From contig CANRFO010000005.1 in the NCBI GenBank assembly GCA_947629925.1, forward strand, positions 1 to 64,000: a DNA stretch of 64,000 nt, read 5' to 3'. The notes below the pieces were generated by a model. It was not told the DNA's origin. It saw only the letters and a list, made by a program, of their open reading frames with translations, and did not search any database. Made by a program: the position numbers and the translations under genes. Shown here one piece after another: positions 54,301 through 63,740 of this stretch (position 1 is the first letter of the stretch; each line of letters opens with the position of its first letter). The stretch comes from an uncultured Ruminiclostridium sp. GTDB taxonomy: Bacteria > Bacillota > Clostridia > Oscillospirales > Ruminococcaceae.

Positions 54301-55737
54301 AAAGCCCCCGATATTGACCTTAACTTCAGCGGAGAATATCAGTCTCAATCACACAGATACACAGAAGAATTATTTGGTAAGGATCATGTATTTAAAGCGG
54401 GAACTATTTCTGCTATACAGGAAAAAACAGCCTTCGGATTTGTTAAAAAATATATGCAGGAGCGCGGAAGGGTAGTTAATCCTGCGGAAACAATGCGTCT
54501 TGCTCTCGGGTTTACAGGCGTAAAAAGGACTACCTCTCAGCATCCGGGTGGAATGGTCGTAGTTCCCGACAAATACGAAATATATGATTTTTCTCCTGTT
54601 CAGCTTCCTGCGGACGATGTTTCAAAAGGAGTCATAACTACTCACTTTGACTTCAACGCCTTGCACGATACTATTTTAAAGCTGGACGAGCTTGGACACG
54701 ATGTTCCTACTCTTTATAAGCATCTTGAAGATATGACAGGGATAAAAATAGCTGACGTTCCTACGACTGACCCTGCTGTTTTGAGCCTTTTCACATCTAC
54801 CAAGGCGTTAAAGCTTGAGGAGGAAGATCCTGTTCTTATACCGCTCGGTACTTACGGACTTCCTGAGTTTGGAACGAACTTTACAATTCAGATGCTTAAA
54901 GATTCAAAGCCTAAGCTTTTCTCAGACCTTTTGCAGATCTCAGGCCTTTCTCATGGTACTGATGTATATGTCGGCAATGCAAAAGACCTTATTGCAAACG
55001 GTACATGTACTATTTCCGAGGTAATAGGAACGCGTGACAATATAATGGTATATCTTATGCATAAGGGAGTAGACCCAAGCCTTGCCTTTAAAATAATGGA
55101 AATAACCCGAAAAGGCAAAGCAAAGAAAATGTTTGACGATACCATATATAATGCCTTTAAAGAGAATAATATCCCCGAATGGTATGTAGAGAGCTGCAAG
55201 AAGATAAAGTATATGTTTCCCAAGGCGCATGCGGCAGCATATGTAACAGGCGCTGTCAAGCTCGGTTGGTTCAAAATATACCATCCTTCTGAATTTTATG
55301 CTGCGATACTTACAAAACACACTGAAAATATTGAAGTTACCACTGTTTTGGAAGGAAAAGAAGCAGTCAAAGCAAGAATGCAGCAAATACAGGCTAATCC
55401 TGAGGCAAGCCAGAAAGAATTGTCAACTTTGGAAGCATATTTCCTTATATATGAAATGCTTGACCGCGGAATAAAGTTTTTGCCTGTTCATTATCTGAAA
55501 AGCGATGCTACGAAATATGTAATAGAAGATGGTGATCTTCGTCTGCCTATTTTGGCGATAGACGGATGTGGTGAGAATGCAGCAAAGAGTCTGAAAGAAA
55601 CAATAGACAGTAATAATTATGTAAGCATTGAGGATATTCAGGTTGAAAGCGGAATAAATAAATCAGTTATGACCAAGCTTGAAGAAATGAATGTTTTTGA
55701 AGGATTAGATAAAACAGCTCAGATGACGTTCTTTTAA
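51355..55737 (+). CDS. polC: DNA polymerase III alpha subunit, PolC type
   Basis: The replicative polymerase of low-GC Gram-positives. 1460 aa. In order: N-terminal domain with PPPPPENYV linker (about 178-185), OB-fold about 245-330, PHP domain from about 351 (VELHMHTYMSDLDALTPAEE), inserted DnaQ-like 3'-5' exonuclease about 444-615 (FDIETTGLSHETDRITEIGA, HNADFDTSFI, HHRAKDDA), second PHP half, zinc ribbon about 925-960 (CKKCKHSEF, CPNCGTPM), then the polymerase core with PDIDLNFSG at about 985 and GSRGSVGSS. AAGGAAG site before the ATG. Ends the array; no strong terminator seen. Confidence 0.98.
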   Translation: MSKKLCELFNNIEFESIVGNGEVLSIAYDRIKKIFSLKIGMDDIPDSADILSASNKIRNYLLVNMVDIYPNYPSVLFSADKLPHVVELMRARPYLAGKINGYLNDAEISDGDGTYEITLKNGGYEILTECHIDKEIEKYVKRFFGVSINVMFDGVTSVDIPNREEKLFVDESELPPPPPPENYVVGPAAQKKNYSEKGGYRDNQTRRTRGMQVLFEPAKMPLMFDSDEFEKNAELLAGKPINDAPVPMKDVFEEGNNVTLWGKIFNVEEKTVKNGEFTILTAFFTDSTNSQTLRIFTSTDKVDDYSFIKKGETLLVNGDVKFDTFTKANYVEPKSIMRIKKIEKTDEAEEKRVELHMHTYMSDLDALTPAEELVNLAYKWGHKAVAITDHGNVQAYPDAMNALNAIRKDDPDTKFKVLYGVEAYFVNDGHSLVEGCTNRSINEDLIVFDIETTGLSHETDRITEIGAVKLRNMEIVDEFNIFVNPEKSIPENIIELTGITNEMVADAPSESEAVKKFLDFCGDAPLIAHNADFDTSFIRSACERCGISYHNSQIDTLKLCKAAIPNKKKYTLDSMADEFGLGDFNHHRAKDDAAMLAKIFVKLIEQSQKGRAIEKLGDLNTSLGNIDVKKMPSYHQIILVKNNTGLKNLYKLISFSNLDYYFKKPRIPMSELKNYREGLIIGSACEAGELYRAILEGKSEESIEEIAEFYDYLEIQPVTNNMFLVREGKVPSVETLKDYNRKIVALGEKLNKPVVATCDVHFMRKDDAIFREILQAGQGYTDSDHQAPLYFRTTNEMLEEFSYLGKEKAFEVVVTNTNRIADMIDDIRPIPKGTYTPYIEGAEQELQDLCWGKAHEMFGDNLPEVVEQRLNKELNAIIKYGFSVLYIIAQKLVKKSNECGYAVGSRGSVGSSLVATMSGISEVNPLPPHYRCKKCKHSEFISDGSVQSGYDLPEKNCPNCGTPMERDGHDIPFETFLGFKGDKAPDIDLNFSGEYQSQSHRYTEELFGKDHVFKAGTISAIQEKTAFGFVKKYMQERGRVVNPAETMRLALGFTGVKRTTSQHPGGMVVVPDKYEIYDFSPVQLPADDVSKGVITTHFDFNALHDTILKLDELGHDVPTLYKHLEDMTGIKIADVPTTDPAVLSLFTSTKALKLEEEDPVLIPLGTYGLPEFGTNFTIQMLKDSKPKLFSDLLQISGLSHGTDVYVGNAKDLIANGTCTISEVIGTRDNIMVYLMHKGVDPSLAFKIMEITRKGKAKKMFDDTIYNAFKENNIPEWYVESCKKIKYMFPKAHAAAYVTGAVKLGWFKIYHPSEFYAAILTKHTENIEVTTVLEGKEAVKARMQQIQANPEASQKELSTLEAYFLIYEMLDRGIKFLPVHYLKSDATKYVIEDGDLRLPILAIDGCGENAAKSLKETIDSNNYVSIEDIQVESGINKSVMTKLEEMNVFEGLDKTAQMTFF

Positions 55738-55813
55738 TTCTGTACATAAATATAAAAAAGTATAAGTTTTGTTGAAAAAAATATATTTTATTTACAAATT
55801 TTATTTTTTATTA

Positions 55814-55842
55814 TTGATTTTTTCTAAGCAGTGTGATATTAT
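55814..55842 (+). promoter_or_regulatory. SigA promoter of the his operon
   Basis: TTGATT (55814-55819), 17-nt spacer, TATTAT (55837-55842). No T-box or leader peptide seen between it and hisZ. Confidence 0.65.
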
Positions 55843-55884
55843 AGTATCAATCTACTACGCTAAAGTAAAAAGAAAGAGCAAAAT

Positions 55885-57084
55885 ATGAAAAAAAATAATT
55901 TACTTACTCCTGAGGGAACGAGAGACCTTTTGTTTTCTGAGAGCGTTGCAAGACGCACTTTAGAGGACAAGCTCCGCAATTTATTTGAAAGTTACGGATA
56001 CTCTGAAGTAATTACACCTGGGCTTGAGTTCTATGATGCATTTATGCTTAAAACAAGACATTTTCCGCAGGAAAGTATGTATAAGCTGTCTGATGCAAAG
56101 GGAAGACTTATGGTACTCCGTCCCGATTCTACAATTCCTATTGCTCGTCTTGCGGCAACACGTCTGCGTGAAGAGACTTATCCGATGAAGCTTTTTTATA
56201 ATCAGAATATTTTCAGGATAAATCCTAAAAACAGCGGAAGAGATGATGAAATAACACAAAGCGGCATTGAAATAATAGGCGGTGATTCCAAAAGAGCTGA
56301 CATTGAAGTGCTGAATATTGCTATTGAAGCGCTAAAGGCTTGCACGTCAGATGATTATTTCAGCTTGGAGATAGGAGACAGCGCTTTTTTTAGAACTCTT
56401 GTATCAAAAGTAACTGATGATGAGGAAGAGATAGAGACTATACGCAGTTATATAGAAGATAAAAATTATCCTGCGCTGCATTCGGCATTGGAAAAATATC
56501 CGAAATGCAGTGAAATAACTGCTCTTGAAGCATTACCGAAATTATTCGGCGGAGCGGAAGTTTTTGAAAAAGCCGAAAAAATCTTTAATGATACATCAAC
56601 TGCGTCTATTCTTGCAGAATTAAAACAGGTTTATGAAAGTCTTTGCAATCTTGGTGCTGTGAATAAAATAAATGTTGACTTGGGTATGGTCAATAAAGTA
56701 AATTATTATACAGGCATTTTATTCAGAGGGTACATACGCGGATACGGTATGTCGGTGTTATCAGGCGGAAGATATGATAATCTGATGGGTGAATTTGGTA
56801 CTTCTCTTCCTGCAACAGGTTTTGCGGTAAACGTAAATGCTGTTGCAAACGCTTTATTGAAAAACAGCAGGACGAAGCTTGCTTCATCAGTGGACGTTCT
56901 TGTTTATTCCGAAGAGGCGGAAAAAGGATTTATTCGCTGCCGTGAGCTTATTGCAAATGGAATGACTGCTGAAAATTCTCTCCATGCTTCTCTTGATGAA
57001 GCCAAAGAATATGCCGAAAAAAAAAGTATACATAAAATAGAAGCAGTTGATAAAAACGGTAAAGTTGACGAAATTGATTTATAA
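55885..57084 (+). CDS. hisZ: ATP phosphoribosyltransferase regulatory subunit
   Basis: A catalytically dead histidyl-tRNA synthetase paralogue that combines with short HisG and gives feedback control by histidine. 399 aa. Seen: LTPEGTRDLLFSE, FYDAFML, LRPDSTIPIARLAAT, and VLSGGRYDNLMGEFG (motif 3-like). The lack of a C-terminal anticodon-binding domain and its place in the his operon separate it from HisS. The ribosome site is weak (AAAGAGC). Confidence 0.93.
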   Translation: MKKNNLLTPEGTRDLLFSESVARRTLEDKLRNLFESYGYSEVITPGLEFYDAFMLKTRHFPQESMYKLSDAKGRLMVLRPDSTIPIARLAATRLREETYPMKLFYNQNIFRINPKNSGRDDEITQSGIEIIGGDSKRADIEVLNIAIEALKACTSDDYFSLEIGDSAFFRTLVSKVTDDEEEIETIRSYIEDKNYPALHSALEKYPKCSEITALEALPKLFGGAEVFEKAEKIFNDTSTASILAELKQVYESLCNLGAVNKINVDLGMVNKVNYYTGILFRGYIRGYGMSVLSGGRYDNLMGEFGTSLPATGFAVNVNAVANALLKNSRTKLASSVDVLVYSEEAEKGFIRCRELIANGMTAENSLHASLDEAKEYAEKKSIHKIEAVDKNGKVDEIDL

Positions 57085-57104
57085 AAAAGATATGAGGATC
57101 TAAA

Positions 57105-57770
57105 ATGAGTGATAATGTTATAAGAATGGCTCTTACAAAAGGCAGGCTGGAAAAAGATACAGTCGAGCTTTTTGAAAATCTCGGATTTGATGTAACTGCT
57201 CTTAAAGACAAAGGCAGGAAACTTATACTTCCGATACCTGATAAAAATATAGAAGTTGTGCTTGCGAAAGCAGCAGATGTTATTACATATGTGGAACATG
57301 GTGTATGTGATATCGGTGTGGTTGGCAAGGATACGATAATGGAGCATAGCGGCAAATATTTTGAAATTGCTGATTTAGGTTTTGGAAAATGCAAATTTGC
57401 TCTTGCAGGAAAAAAAGGCGTAGATTTTTATGAGGGCTACGGTGTAAAAACAATAGCTTCCAAGTATACAAATGTTGCGCGTTCTTTCTTTGAAAGCAAG
57501 GGAATGGACGTCGATATTGTCAAAATAGAAGGTTCGGTTGAACTTGCTCCTTTGCTTGGTTTGGCGGATGGAATAGTTGATATAGTTGAAACAGGAACGA
57601 CTTTGAGAGAAAACGGCCTTGAAGTTTATGAAGACGTTGTTCCTATTTCCGCAAGACTTATAGTAAATACTGTGAGCATGAAACTGAAAAAAGAAAGAAT
57701 TGAAGATCTTATTTCACTTATAGAAAATAAATTACAGGAGAAAACCAATGATAAGAAAAATATATGCTGA
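57105..57770 (+). CDS. hisG: ATP phosphoribosyltransferase, short form
   Basis: First step of histidine synthesis: ATP plus PRPP to phosphoribosyl-ATP. 221 aa, the short form lacking the C-terminal regulatory domain, which is why HisZ is needed. Seen: MALTKGRLEKDTVELFENLGFD, DIGVVGKDTIME, and DGIVDIVETGTTLRENGL (PRPP-binding). GAGGATC site before the ATG. Overlaps hisD by 23 nt. Confidence 0.96.
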   Translation: MSDNVIRMALTKGRLEKDTVELFENLGFDVTALKDKGRKLILPIPDKNIEVVLAKAADVITYVEHGVCDIGVVGKDTIMEHSGKYFEIADLGFGKCKFALAGKKGVDFYEGYGVKTIASKYTNVARSFFESKGMDVDIVKIEGSVELAPLLGLADGIVDIVETGTTLRENGLEVYEDVVPISARLIVNTVSMKLKKERIEDLISLIENKLQEKTNDKKNIC

Positions 57771-59043
57771 CGGAAGTGAGATAGAATTTCTCAAAGAAGT
57801 CGAAAAAAGAAGCCGCGAGATAAATACAGACGTTGAAAAAACTGTTAGCGCGATCATTGACGATGTTCGTGCAAACGGTGATAAAGCGGTCAAGGCTTAT
57901 ACTGAAAAATTTGACTGTTCAAATCCTGAATACTACGAAGTTCCTAATGAAGTTATCAACGATGCATTGACAGAAGCTGATCCTAAACTTGTTAATGCAC
58001 TATTGGACTGCATAGAAAATATAACTGCCTTTCATAACCGACAAAAACAAAACGGTTATATGATTACCAATGAGGATGGTTCGATACTTGGTCAGCGAGT
58101 TCGCGGACTTGACAGGGTAGGCTTATATGTGCCCGGCGGTACTGCCGCATATCCATCTTCTGTTCTTATGAATGCAATTCCCGCAAAAATTGCGGGCGTG
58201 AAAGAGATCATTATGGTAACTCCGCCTTTGAAGGACGGAACGCCTAATAAAGATATCTTGCTTGCCGCTTCATTGTGCGGAGTTGACAGGATTTTTATGT
58301 GCGGCGGCGCTCAGGCTGTGGCGGCTTTGGCATATGGAACGGAAACTATCCCTAAAGTATCAAAAATTGTAGGTCCCGGAAATATATTTGTAGCTACTGC
58401 TAAAAAAATGCTTTACGGTGTTGTTGATATTGATATGATAGCGGGACCGAGCGAAATACTTATCGTAGCCGACGATACAGCTAATCCGAAATATACGGCG
58501 GCAGACCTTATGTCTCAGGCTGAACATGATAAATTAGCGAGCGCTGTTCTTATAACAACAAGCGAGCGTGTTGCAGATGAGGTCATTTCCGAAATAGAAC
58601 GTCAGTCAGCGTCTCTTTCAAGAAAAGAGATAATAGATCATTCTCTTGAAAATTATGGGGCTGTGATCGTTGCTCAGGATATGATGCAGGCTTGTGATAT
58701 TGCAAATAAGCTTGCTCCTGAACATCTTGAAGTAATAGCTGAAAATCCGCTTGAATATATCGGAAAACTGGACAATGTGGGTTCACTGTTTTTAGGACAA
58801 TATGCTCCTGAACCTTTAGGAGACTATTATGCAGGTCCGAATCATGTTCTTCCCACCAGCGGTACTGCAAGGTTTTTCTCTCCTTTGTCCGTTGACAGCT
58901 TTATAAAAAAATCCAGTTATATATACTATACTAAACAAGCGCTTAACGAGGCCGCCGATGACATAATTCTGGTAGCCGAGAGGGAAAAGCTTACAGCGCA
59001 TGCAAATTCCATCAAAGTAAGAATAGAAGATATTCGTTCGTAA
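57748..59043 (+). CDS. hisD: Histidinol dehydrogenase
   Basis: Last two steps of histidine synthesis: histidinol to histidine with 2 NAD+. 431 aa. Zinc ligands in LMSQAEHDK (Gln, His); catalytic Glu-His in APEHLEVIAENP and in YYAGPNHVLPTSGTARF; IAGPSEILIVAD is also seen. AGGAG inside hisG. The start overlaps hisG, so coupling is likely. Confidence 0.97.
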   Translation: MIRKIYADGSEIEFLKEVEKRSREINTDVEKTVSAIIDDVRANGDKAVKAYTEKFDCSNPEYYEVPNEVINDALTEADPKLVNALLDCIENITAFHNRQKQNGYMITNEDGSILGQRVRGLDRVGLYVPGGTAAYPSSVLMNAIPAKIAGVKEIIMVTPPLKDGTPNKDILLAASLCGVDRIFMCGGAQAVAALAYGTETIPKVSKIVGPGNIFVATAKKMLYGVVDIDMIAGPSEILIVADDTANPKYTAADLMSQAEHDKLASAVLITTSERVADEVISEIERQSASLSRKEIIDHSLENYGAVIVAQDMMQACDIANKLAPEHLEVIAENPLEYIGKLDNVGSLFLGQYAPEPLGDYYAGPNHVLPTSGTARFFSPLSVDSFIKKSSYIYYTKQALNEAADDIILVAEREKLTAHANSIKVRIEDIRS

Positions 59044-59055
59044 AGAGGCTTAAAA

Positions 59056-60093
59056 ATGTACAAACTTCCTGAAAAGCTTGTCAATCTCTTACCGTATGAC
59101 CCTATACAAGGGCAATACAATATAAGACTTGACGCAAACGAGAGCTTTATCAATACTGATTCTGATATTATATCGAAAGCGCTTCAGAATATAGAATTGA
59201 ACCGTTACCCTGATCCTTTTGCTTTAAAGCTTATTTCGGCTTACAGTGATTTTTACGGAACAGATCCTGATTTGGTAACTGCGGGAAACGGTTCTGACGA
59301 GATAATAAGTATCATCACTGCATGCTTTTTTCAAAAGTGTGACAAGATTATGTGTTTTTCACATGATTTTTCAATGTATGCTTTTTATTCAAAGCTGTAT
59401 GAGCTTGAAGTGGTTGTTTGTGATAAAGAGCAGGATTTAACAATAAATGTTGACAAAGCAATTGAAAAAATAAAAGAGGAAAATATAAAAGCTGTTATAT
59501 TTTCCAATCCTTGCAATCCAACCTCACTTGGACTAAAAAAGGAAGATGTGATACGGCTTGTAAACTCAGTTGATGCATTGGTCATATTAGATGAAGCATA
59601 CATGGATTTTTGGGATGAGAGACAGAGTTTGCTTCGTGAAACATCCAATTATGGTAATCTTATTGTGCTGAGGACATGTTCAAAAGCACTTGGAATGGCA
59701 GGTCTGAGGCTCGGATTTGCTGTTTCAGATAAACTGAAAACGGAAAAACTGCGTGCCGCTAAATCCCCTTATAATGTAAATTCACTTACACAGTGTGTTG
59801 CAGAATATGTTTTAAAAGATAAATCAGAAATAAAAAGGCGCATTGAAGCGTGTAAAGCTGCGAAAACAGAATTGATATACGGTCTTAACAAGCTTGACTG
59901 TCCTTATATTGATGAAATTTATCATTCAGTTACAAATTTTGCATTTATAAAAACAAATAAGGCAAAGGAAATCTTTGATCACCTTTTAAATAATTCAATC
60001 GCAGTCAGATATATGGGGGATTATTTAAGAATTACAGCAGGTGATCATGAAGAAAATGAAGCCTTATTAACCGCATTGAAATTATTTAAATGA
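59056..60093 (+). CDS. hisC: Histidinol-phosphate aminotransferase
   Basis: PLP-dependent transfer between imidazole-acetol phosphate and glutamate. 345 aa. Seen: IRLDANESF, GNGSDEII, FSNPCNPTSLG, ILDEAYMDF, and the PLP Lys in RTCSKALGMAGLRLGFA. AGAGG site before the ATG. Confidence 0.95.
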   Translation: MYKLPEKLVNLLPYDPIQGQYNIRLDANESFINTDSDIISKALQNIELNRYPDPFALKLISAYSDFYGTDPDLVTAGNGSDEIISIITACFFQKCDKIMCFSHDFSMYAFYSKLYELEVVVCDKEQDLTINVDKAIEKIKEENIKAVIFSNPCNPTSLGLKKEDVIRLVNSVDALVILDEAYMDFWDERQSLLRETSNYGNLIVLRTCSKALGMAGLRLGFAVSDKLKTEKLRAAKSPYNVNSLTQCVAEYVLKDKSEIKRRIEACKAAKTELIYGLNKLDCPYIDEIYHSVTNFAFIKTNKAKEIFDHLLNNSIAVRYMGDYLRITAGDHEENEALLTALKLFK

Positions 60094-60108
60094 TCATGGA
60101 GAAGTAAA

Positions 60109-60693
60109 ATGGAAAGAAAAGCAGAAATATGCCGCACTACAAAAGAAACAGGTATAAGGATCTCGTTGAATATCAACGGAAACGGTAAAGCCGATATAGA
60201 CACAGGAATAGGTTTCTTTGACCACATGCTTACGTCATTTGCCGTACATGGCGGATTTGATATTTTCGTTAATTGTAAAGGTGATTTGAATGTTGACGGA
60301 CATCATACGGTAGAAGATGTTGGGATTTGCTTAGGAAAAGCTTTTGCTGAAGCATTAGGTGATAAAAGCGGAATTATGAGATATGGCTCAGCTTTTATAC
60401 CAATGGATGAAGCTCTCGGATTTTGCGCCGTTGACATAAGCGCAAGACCGTATCTGGTATTTAACGCTGAATTTAAAAGTGAGAGGATAGGTGAGTATGA
60501 TACCTGCCTAACAGAAGAGTTTATGCGTGCGTTTGCATTTAATTCAGGTATAACCCTTCATCTTAAAGCGGAATACGGCAAGAATGACCATCATATTACG
60601 GAATCATTGTTCAAATCTCTTGCTTATGCTATTAAACAGGCAGTACGTTTGAATAATAACGGTCTGCCTATCTCGTCCAAAGGCGCAATATGA
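60109..60693 (+). CDS. hisB: Imidazoleglycerol-phosphate dehydratase
   Basis: Removes water from IGP. 194 aa, monofunctional (no N-terminal phosphatase as in E. coli HisB). Metal-binding His/Glu in GFFDHMLTSFAVHGG, DGHHTVEDVGICLGKAF and NDHHITESLFK. GGAG site before the ATG. Since this HisB has no phosphatase half, histidinol phosphate dephosphorylation must be done elsewhere. Confidence 0.96.
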   Translation: MERKAEICRTTKETGIRISLNINGNGKADIDTGIGFFDHMLTSFAVHGGFDIFVNCKGDLNVDGHHTVEDVGICLGKAFAEALGDKSGIMRYGSAFIPMDEALGFCAVDISARPYLVFNAEFKSERIGEYDTCLTEEFMRAFAFNSGITLHLKAEYGKNDHHITESLFKSLAYAIKQAVRLNNNGLPISSKGAI

Positions 60694-60711
60694 ATTTTTT
60701 ACGGAGCATTT

Positions 60712-61311
60712 ATGATAATTATTATAGATTATGGAGCGGGAAATCTTTTCAGTGTTCAGAATGCATTGGATTATCTCGGTTATGAAAGCAAAATATCATC
60801 TGACAAAGATGATGTTATTTCAGCTGACCGCCTTATTTTGCCCGGTGTCGGCGCTTTCGGCGACGCAATGGATAAGCTTCAAAAAACAGGGCTTATTGAC
60901 TTAATCAAGAGTGAAGCTGTAAAAAAGCCTTTCCTGGGAATATGTCTCGGTATGCAAATGCTTTTTGAAAAAAGCTACGAGTTTGGAGAATACGAGGGAC
61001 TTGGTCTTATTCCCGGAGAAGTGAAACTGATGGAGCCTGAAGGAAATCTTGTTATTCCTCAAATGGGCTGGAATTCACTTGAATATAATCATCAAAGCGC
61101 CCTTTTAAAGGATATTGATAACGGAGCGTACGTTTATTTTGTTCATTCGTATGCCGCAGAATGTCCTGATGAATTTGTCAGCGCATATGCAAATTATGGC
61201 GGAAAAGTGACAGCATTGGTAAACAAAGGTACAGTTTACGGTGCTCAGTTCCACCCTGAAAAAAGTGGTGAGATAGGACTGCAAATGCTGAAAAACTTTG
61301 CTGAATTGTAA
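60712..61311 (+). CDS. hisH: Imidazole glycerol phosphate synthase, glutaminase subunit
   Basis: A class I glutaminase giving ammonia to HisF. 199 aa. Seen: IIDYGAGNLFSVQNAL, PGVGAFGDAM, nucleophile Cys in LGICLGMQMLFE, and His-Glu in GAQFHPEKSGE. CGGAG site before the ATG. Confidence 0.96.
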   Translation: MIIIIDYGAGNLFSVQNALDYLGYESKISSDKDDVISADRLILPGVGAFGDAMDKLQKTGLIDLIKSEAVKKPFLGICLGMQMLFEKSYEFGEYEGLGLIPGEVKLMEPEGNLVIPQMGWNSLEYNHQSALLKDIDNGAYVYFVHSYAAECPDEFVSAYANYGGKVTALVNKGTVYGAQFHPEKSGEIGLQMLKNFAEL

Positions 61312-61332
61312 AATAAATCGGAGAACGACGAT

Positions 61333-62058
61333 ATGATTATTTTACCTGCGATAGATATAAAAGACGGAAATTGCGTAAGATTGTACAAAGGTGATTTTTC
61401 CACCGTTCAAAAGGTAGCTGATGATTATTTGCTTACTGCCAAAGGTTTTGAAAAAGACGGAGCAAAATGGATACATACAGTTGATTTGGACGGAGCAAAG
61501 GAAGGAAAACCTGTAAACAGTGAGATTTTTGTTTCAATTGCAAAAGAAACTAACCTGAAGGTAGAGCTTGGCGGAGGTATCAGGAGCCTTGACACGGTAG
61601 AATATTATATTTCAAACGGAATTTCGAGAGTAATATTAGGTTCTGTCGCTTTAAAAAATTCACAGATAGTTAAAGACGCCGTAAGGGAATACAAAGAGCG
61701 CATAGCGATAGGAATCGACGCTAAGAACGGAAAGGTTTCGGCTGAGGGCTGGCTGGACGATTCACAGGTGGATTATATTGAGCTTGCTTTGAAAATGGTG
61801 GATGTTGGGGTAAAAAACATTATTTTTACCGATATTTCAAAGGACGGAACTTTGTCGGGGGTAAATGCGGAGCAACTTGAAGTCTTGAACAATGCCGTAA
61901 AAGGAAAATGCGACATAACGGCAAGTGGCGGGGTACATAACATTGATGATATTTATTTGTGCAGAAAATTAGGGCTTTACGGTGCTATCTGCGGAAAATC
62001 TCTGTACAGCGGCACTCTTGATCTGAAAGAGGCGATCAAAGTGGGAGAAGGTGACTGA
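61333..62058 (+). CDS. hisA: ProFAR isomerase
   Basis: Phosphoribosylformimino-AICAR-phosphate isomerase, a TIM barrel. 241 aa. Catalytic Asp in [18 protein letters not shown] and in [13 protein letters not shown]; phosphate loops [10 protein letters not shown] and [17 protein letters not shown] site before the ATG. PriA-like bifunctionality (with TrpF) is typical of actinobacteria and not expected here. Confidence 0.96.
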   Translation: MIILPAIDIKDGNCVRLYKGDFSTVQKVADDYLLTAKGFEKDGAKWIHTVDLDGAKEGKPVNSEIFVSIAKETNLKVELGGGIRSLDTVEYYISNGISRVILGSVALKNSQIVKDAVREYKERIAIGIDAKNGKVSAEGWLDDSQVDYIELALKMVDVGVKNIIFTDISKDGTLSGVNAEQLEVLNNAVKGKCDITASGGVHNIDDIYLCRKLGLYGAICGKSLYSGTLDLKEAIKVGEGD

Positions 62059-62060
62059 TT

Positions 62061-62816
62061 TTGCTTGCTAAAAGAATAATACCTTGCCTTGATGTAAGAA
62101 ACGGAAAAGTCGTCAAGGGCGTCAATTTTGAAGGTATCCGTGATGTGGGCGACCCAGTGAAATACGCCGAGGAATATAACCGTCAGGGCGCTGATGAAAT
62201 CGTTTTTTATGATATAACGGCATCTGCGGAAGGCAGAGGTCTTATGCTTGATGTGGTCCGTGAAACTGCAAAAAGAGTTTTTGTCCCGCTTTGTGTCGGC
62301 GGAGGAATAGGCAGTATCAATGATTTTCGTGAAACGCTGAGAGCAGGCGCGGATAAGGTATCGGTAAATTCACAGGCGCTTACAAATCCCGATCTTATAA
62401 GTGAGGCAGCGAAAATTTTCGGAAGTCAGTGCGTTGTGGTGGGAATTGATGCAAAGCGTGACGGCAACGGCGGATATACCGTTTATCGCAACGGCGGAAG
62501 AATAGATATGAAGATGGAGCTTGGCAAGTGGGTGAAGGAGATAGAAGAACGTGGTGCGGGTGAGATCTGCCTTAACTCAATGGACGCTGACGGTACAAGA
62601 GCGGGATTTGATATTGAAATGCTTGATTATGTCTGCGGCAAAGTGAACATTCCTGTTATAGCAAGCGGCGGAGCAGGGAAGTTAAAGCATTTTTCAGACG
62701 CTCTTATTCAAACGAATTGCTCGGCGGTACTGGCGGCATCTCTTTTTCATTTCAAAGAGCTTACAATTGAACAGGTCAAAGATGATTGCAGGAAAAATGG
62801 AATTTCTGTAAGATGA
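62061..62816 (+). CDS. hisF: Imidazole glycerol phosphate synthase, cyclase subunit
   Basis: Uses ammonia from HisH to form IGP and AICAR. 251 aa TIM barrel. Catalytic Asp in [18 protein letters not shown] and in [24 protein letters not shown] and IASGGAGK phosphate loops. TTG start, three bases after hisA, with GGAGAAGG upstream. Confidence 0.96.
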   Translation: MLAKRIIPCLDVRNGKVVKGVNFEGIRDVGDPVKYAEEYNRQGADEIVFYDITASAEGRGLMLDVVRETAKRVFVPLCVGGGIGSINDFRETLRAGADKVSVNSQALTNPDLISEAAKIFGSQCVVVGIDAKRDGNGGYTVYRNGGRIDMKMELGKWVKEIEERGAGEICLNSMDADGTRAGFDIEMLDYVCGKVNIPVIASGGAGKLKHFSDALIQTNCSAVLAASLFHFKELTIEQVKDDCRKNGISVR

Positions 62817-62835
62817 TATGATTTACGGAGGAAGT

Positions 62836-63183
62836 ATGACGAATATTGATGTAAATTCTCTTGATAAATACTTTGTAAAATCTGAGCTTATTCCTGCGGT
62901 AGCGTTTGATGTCGACACTAAAACCGTTCTTATGCTTGCATATATGAACAGAGAAAGTCTGAAAAAAACCCTTGAAACAGGTTATACATGGTATTGGAGC
63001 CGCTCAAGACAAGAGCTTTGGAATAAAGGAGCAACAAGCGGTCATTTGCAAAAGGTGGTTTCAATTTACAGTGATTGTGATGATGATACTTTGCTTATAA
63101 ACGTAAAGCAAACAGGCGTTGCTTGCCATACGGGCAGTTACAGCTGTTTTTTCAATAAAATATATGGAGGAAACAATGACTGA
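62836..63183 (+). CDS. hisI: Phosphoribosyl-AMP cyclohydrolase
   Basis: Third step; opens the adenine ring of PR-AMP. 115 aa from ATG 62836, chosen because CGGAGGA sits 5-10 nt upstream; an in-frame ATG at 62818 has none. Seen: [42 protein letters not shown] (Mg Asp cluster) and CHTGSYSCF (Zn Cys). Separate from hisE, unlike the fused hisIE of enterics. Confidence 0.95.
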   Translation: MTNIDVNSLDKYFVKSELIPAVAFDVDTKTVLMLAYMNRESLKKTLETGYTWYWSRSRQELWNKGATSGHLQKVVSIYSDCDDDTLLINVKQTGVACHTGSYSCFFNKIYGGNND

Positions 63184-63502
63184 GGTATTTGAAGAACTTT
63201 ATCAGACGGTTTTGAGCCGCAAATCAGCAAAGGAAGAGGGTTCATATACCTGCTATCTGTTTGAAAAGGGAATTGATAAAATCCTGAAAAAATGTGGCGA
63301 GGAATGTACAGAAATGGTTATCGCCGCAAAAAATGCAGATAATGAGGAGCTGAAAAACGAGATAGCAGACTTGATGTATCACATTATGGTAATGTGCGTT
63401 GAAAGAGGTCTGGAATGGAAAGATGTGGAAGATGTTCTTGCTCAACGCAGCCAAAAAACGGGCAATTTGAAAAAATTTCATCAAGTGGACAAGAACACAT
63501 AA
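63176..63502 (+). CDS. hisE: Phosphoribosyl-ATP pyrophosphatase
   Basis: Second step; PR-ATP to PR-AMP. 108 aa, MazG-like helical fold. Start at ATG 63176 because GGAGG precedes it. Seen: [31 protein letters not shown] (quoted here in pieces: [12 protein letters not shown] gives the E-E-x-x-E metal site) and [12 protein letters not shown]. Overlaps hisI by 8 nt. Last gene of the operon. Confidence 0.95.
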   Translation: MTEVFEELYQTVLSRKSAKEEGSYTCYLFEKGIDKILKKCGEECTEMVIAAKNADNEELKNEIADLMYHIMVMCVERGLEWKDVEDVLAQRSQKTGNLKKFHQVDKNT

Positions 63503-63512
63503 TTCTTCTTAT

Positions 63513-63546
63513 AAAAAAGTGATTGCTTTATGCAATCACTTTTTTA
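63513..63546. terminator. Terminator after hisE
   Basis: AAAAAAGTGATTGC / GCAATCACTTTTTT stem with a 5-nt loop; symmetric and so usable on both strands. Confidence 0.9.
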
Positions 63547-63570
63547 TAACTTCGCACAAAGAATGGCAAT

Positions 63571-63740
63571 CTAAATTTCAATAAAACATACGAATTATAA
63601 TAAAATTGATACCCCGCTCGTCATGCCCGTCAACATCGTGCTTTTACCAATCTTGATTTTCTGAATCAGCCGCACAAGCATCATTGTGCAGTCAAGTTCC
63701 TCAATTCGTGTACAGTACTGAATCAAGTCGAAATGGTCAA
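63571..63740 (-). pseudogene. Remnant of a large serine recombinase C-terminus
   Basis: The minus strand translates to FDLIQYCTRIEELDC, then LVRLIQKIKIG, then VSILL-stop-FVCFIEI-stop. This resembles the end of large serine recombinases with a DUF4368 domain (pattern L-I-x-K-Y-T-x-I-x-E-L, then a strand, then V-D-I-Y-Y-x-F-V-G-x-I-E-I). A stop (TAA) interrupts it where the family has an Asn/Tyr-type codon, and another stop (TAG) lies just upstream of the fragment. It is a short decayed piece of a mobile element or prophage integrase. Confidence 0.4.

Noticed and set aside
55738-55884. His leader peptide or T-box before hisZ
   Set aside because: No His-codon run, no GGTACCGCG box, no terminator.
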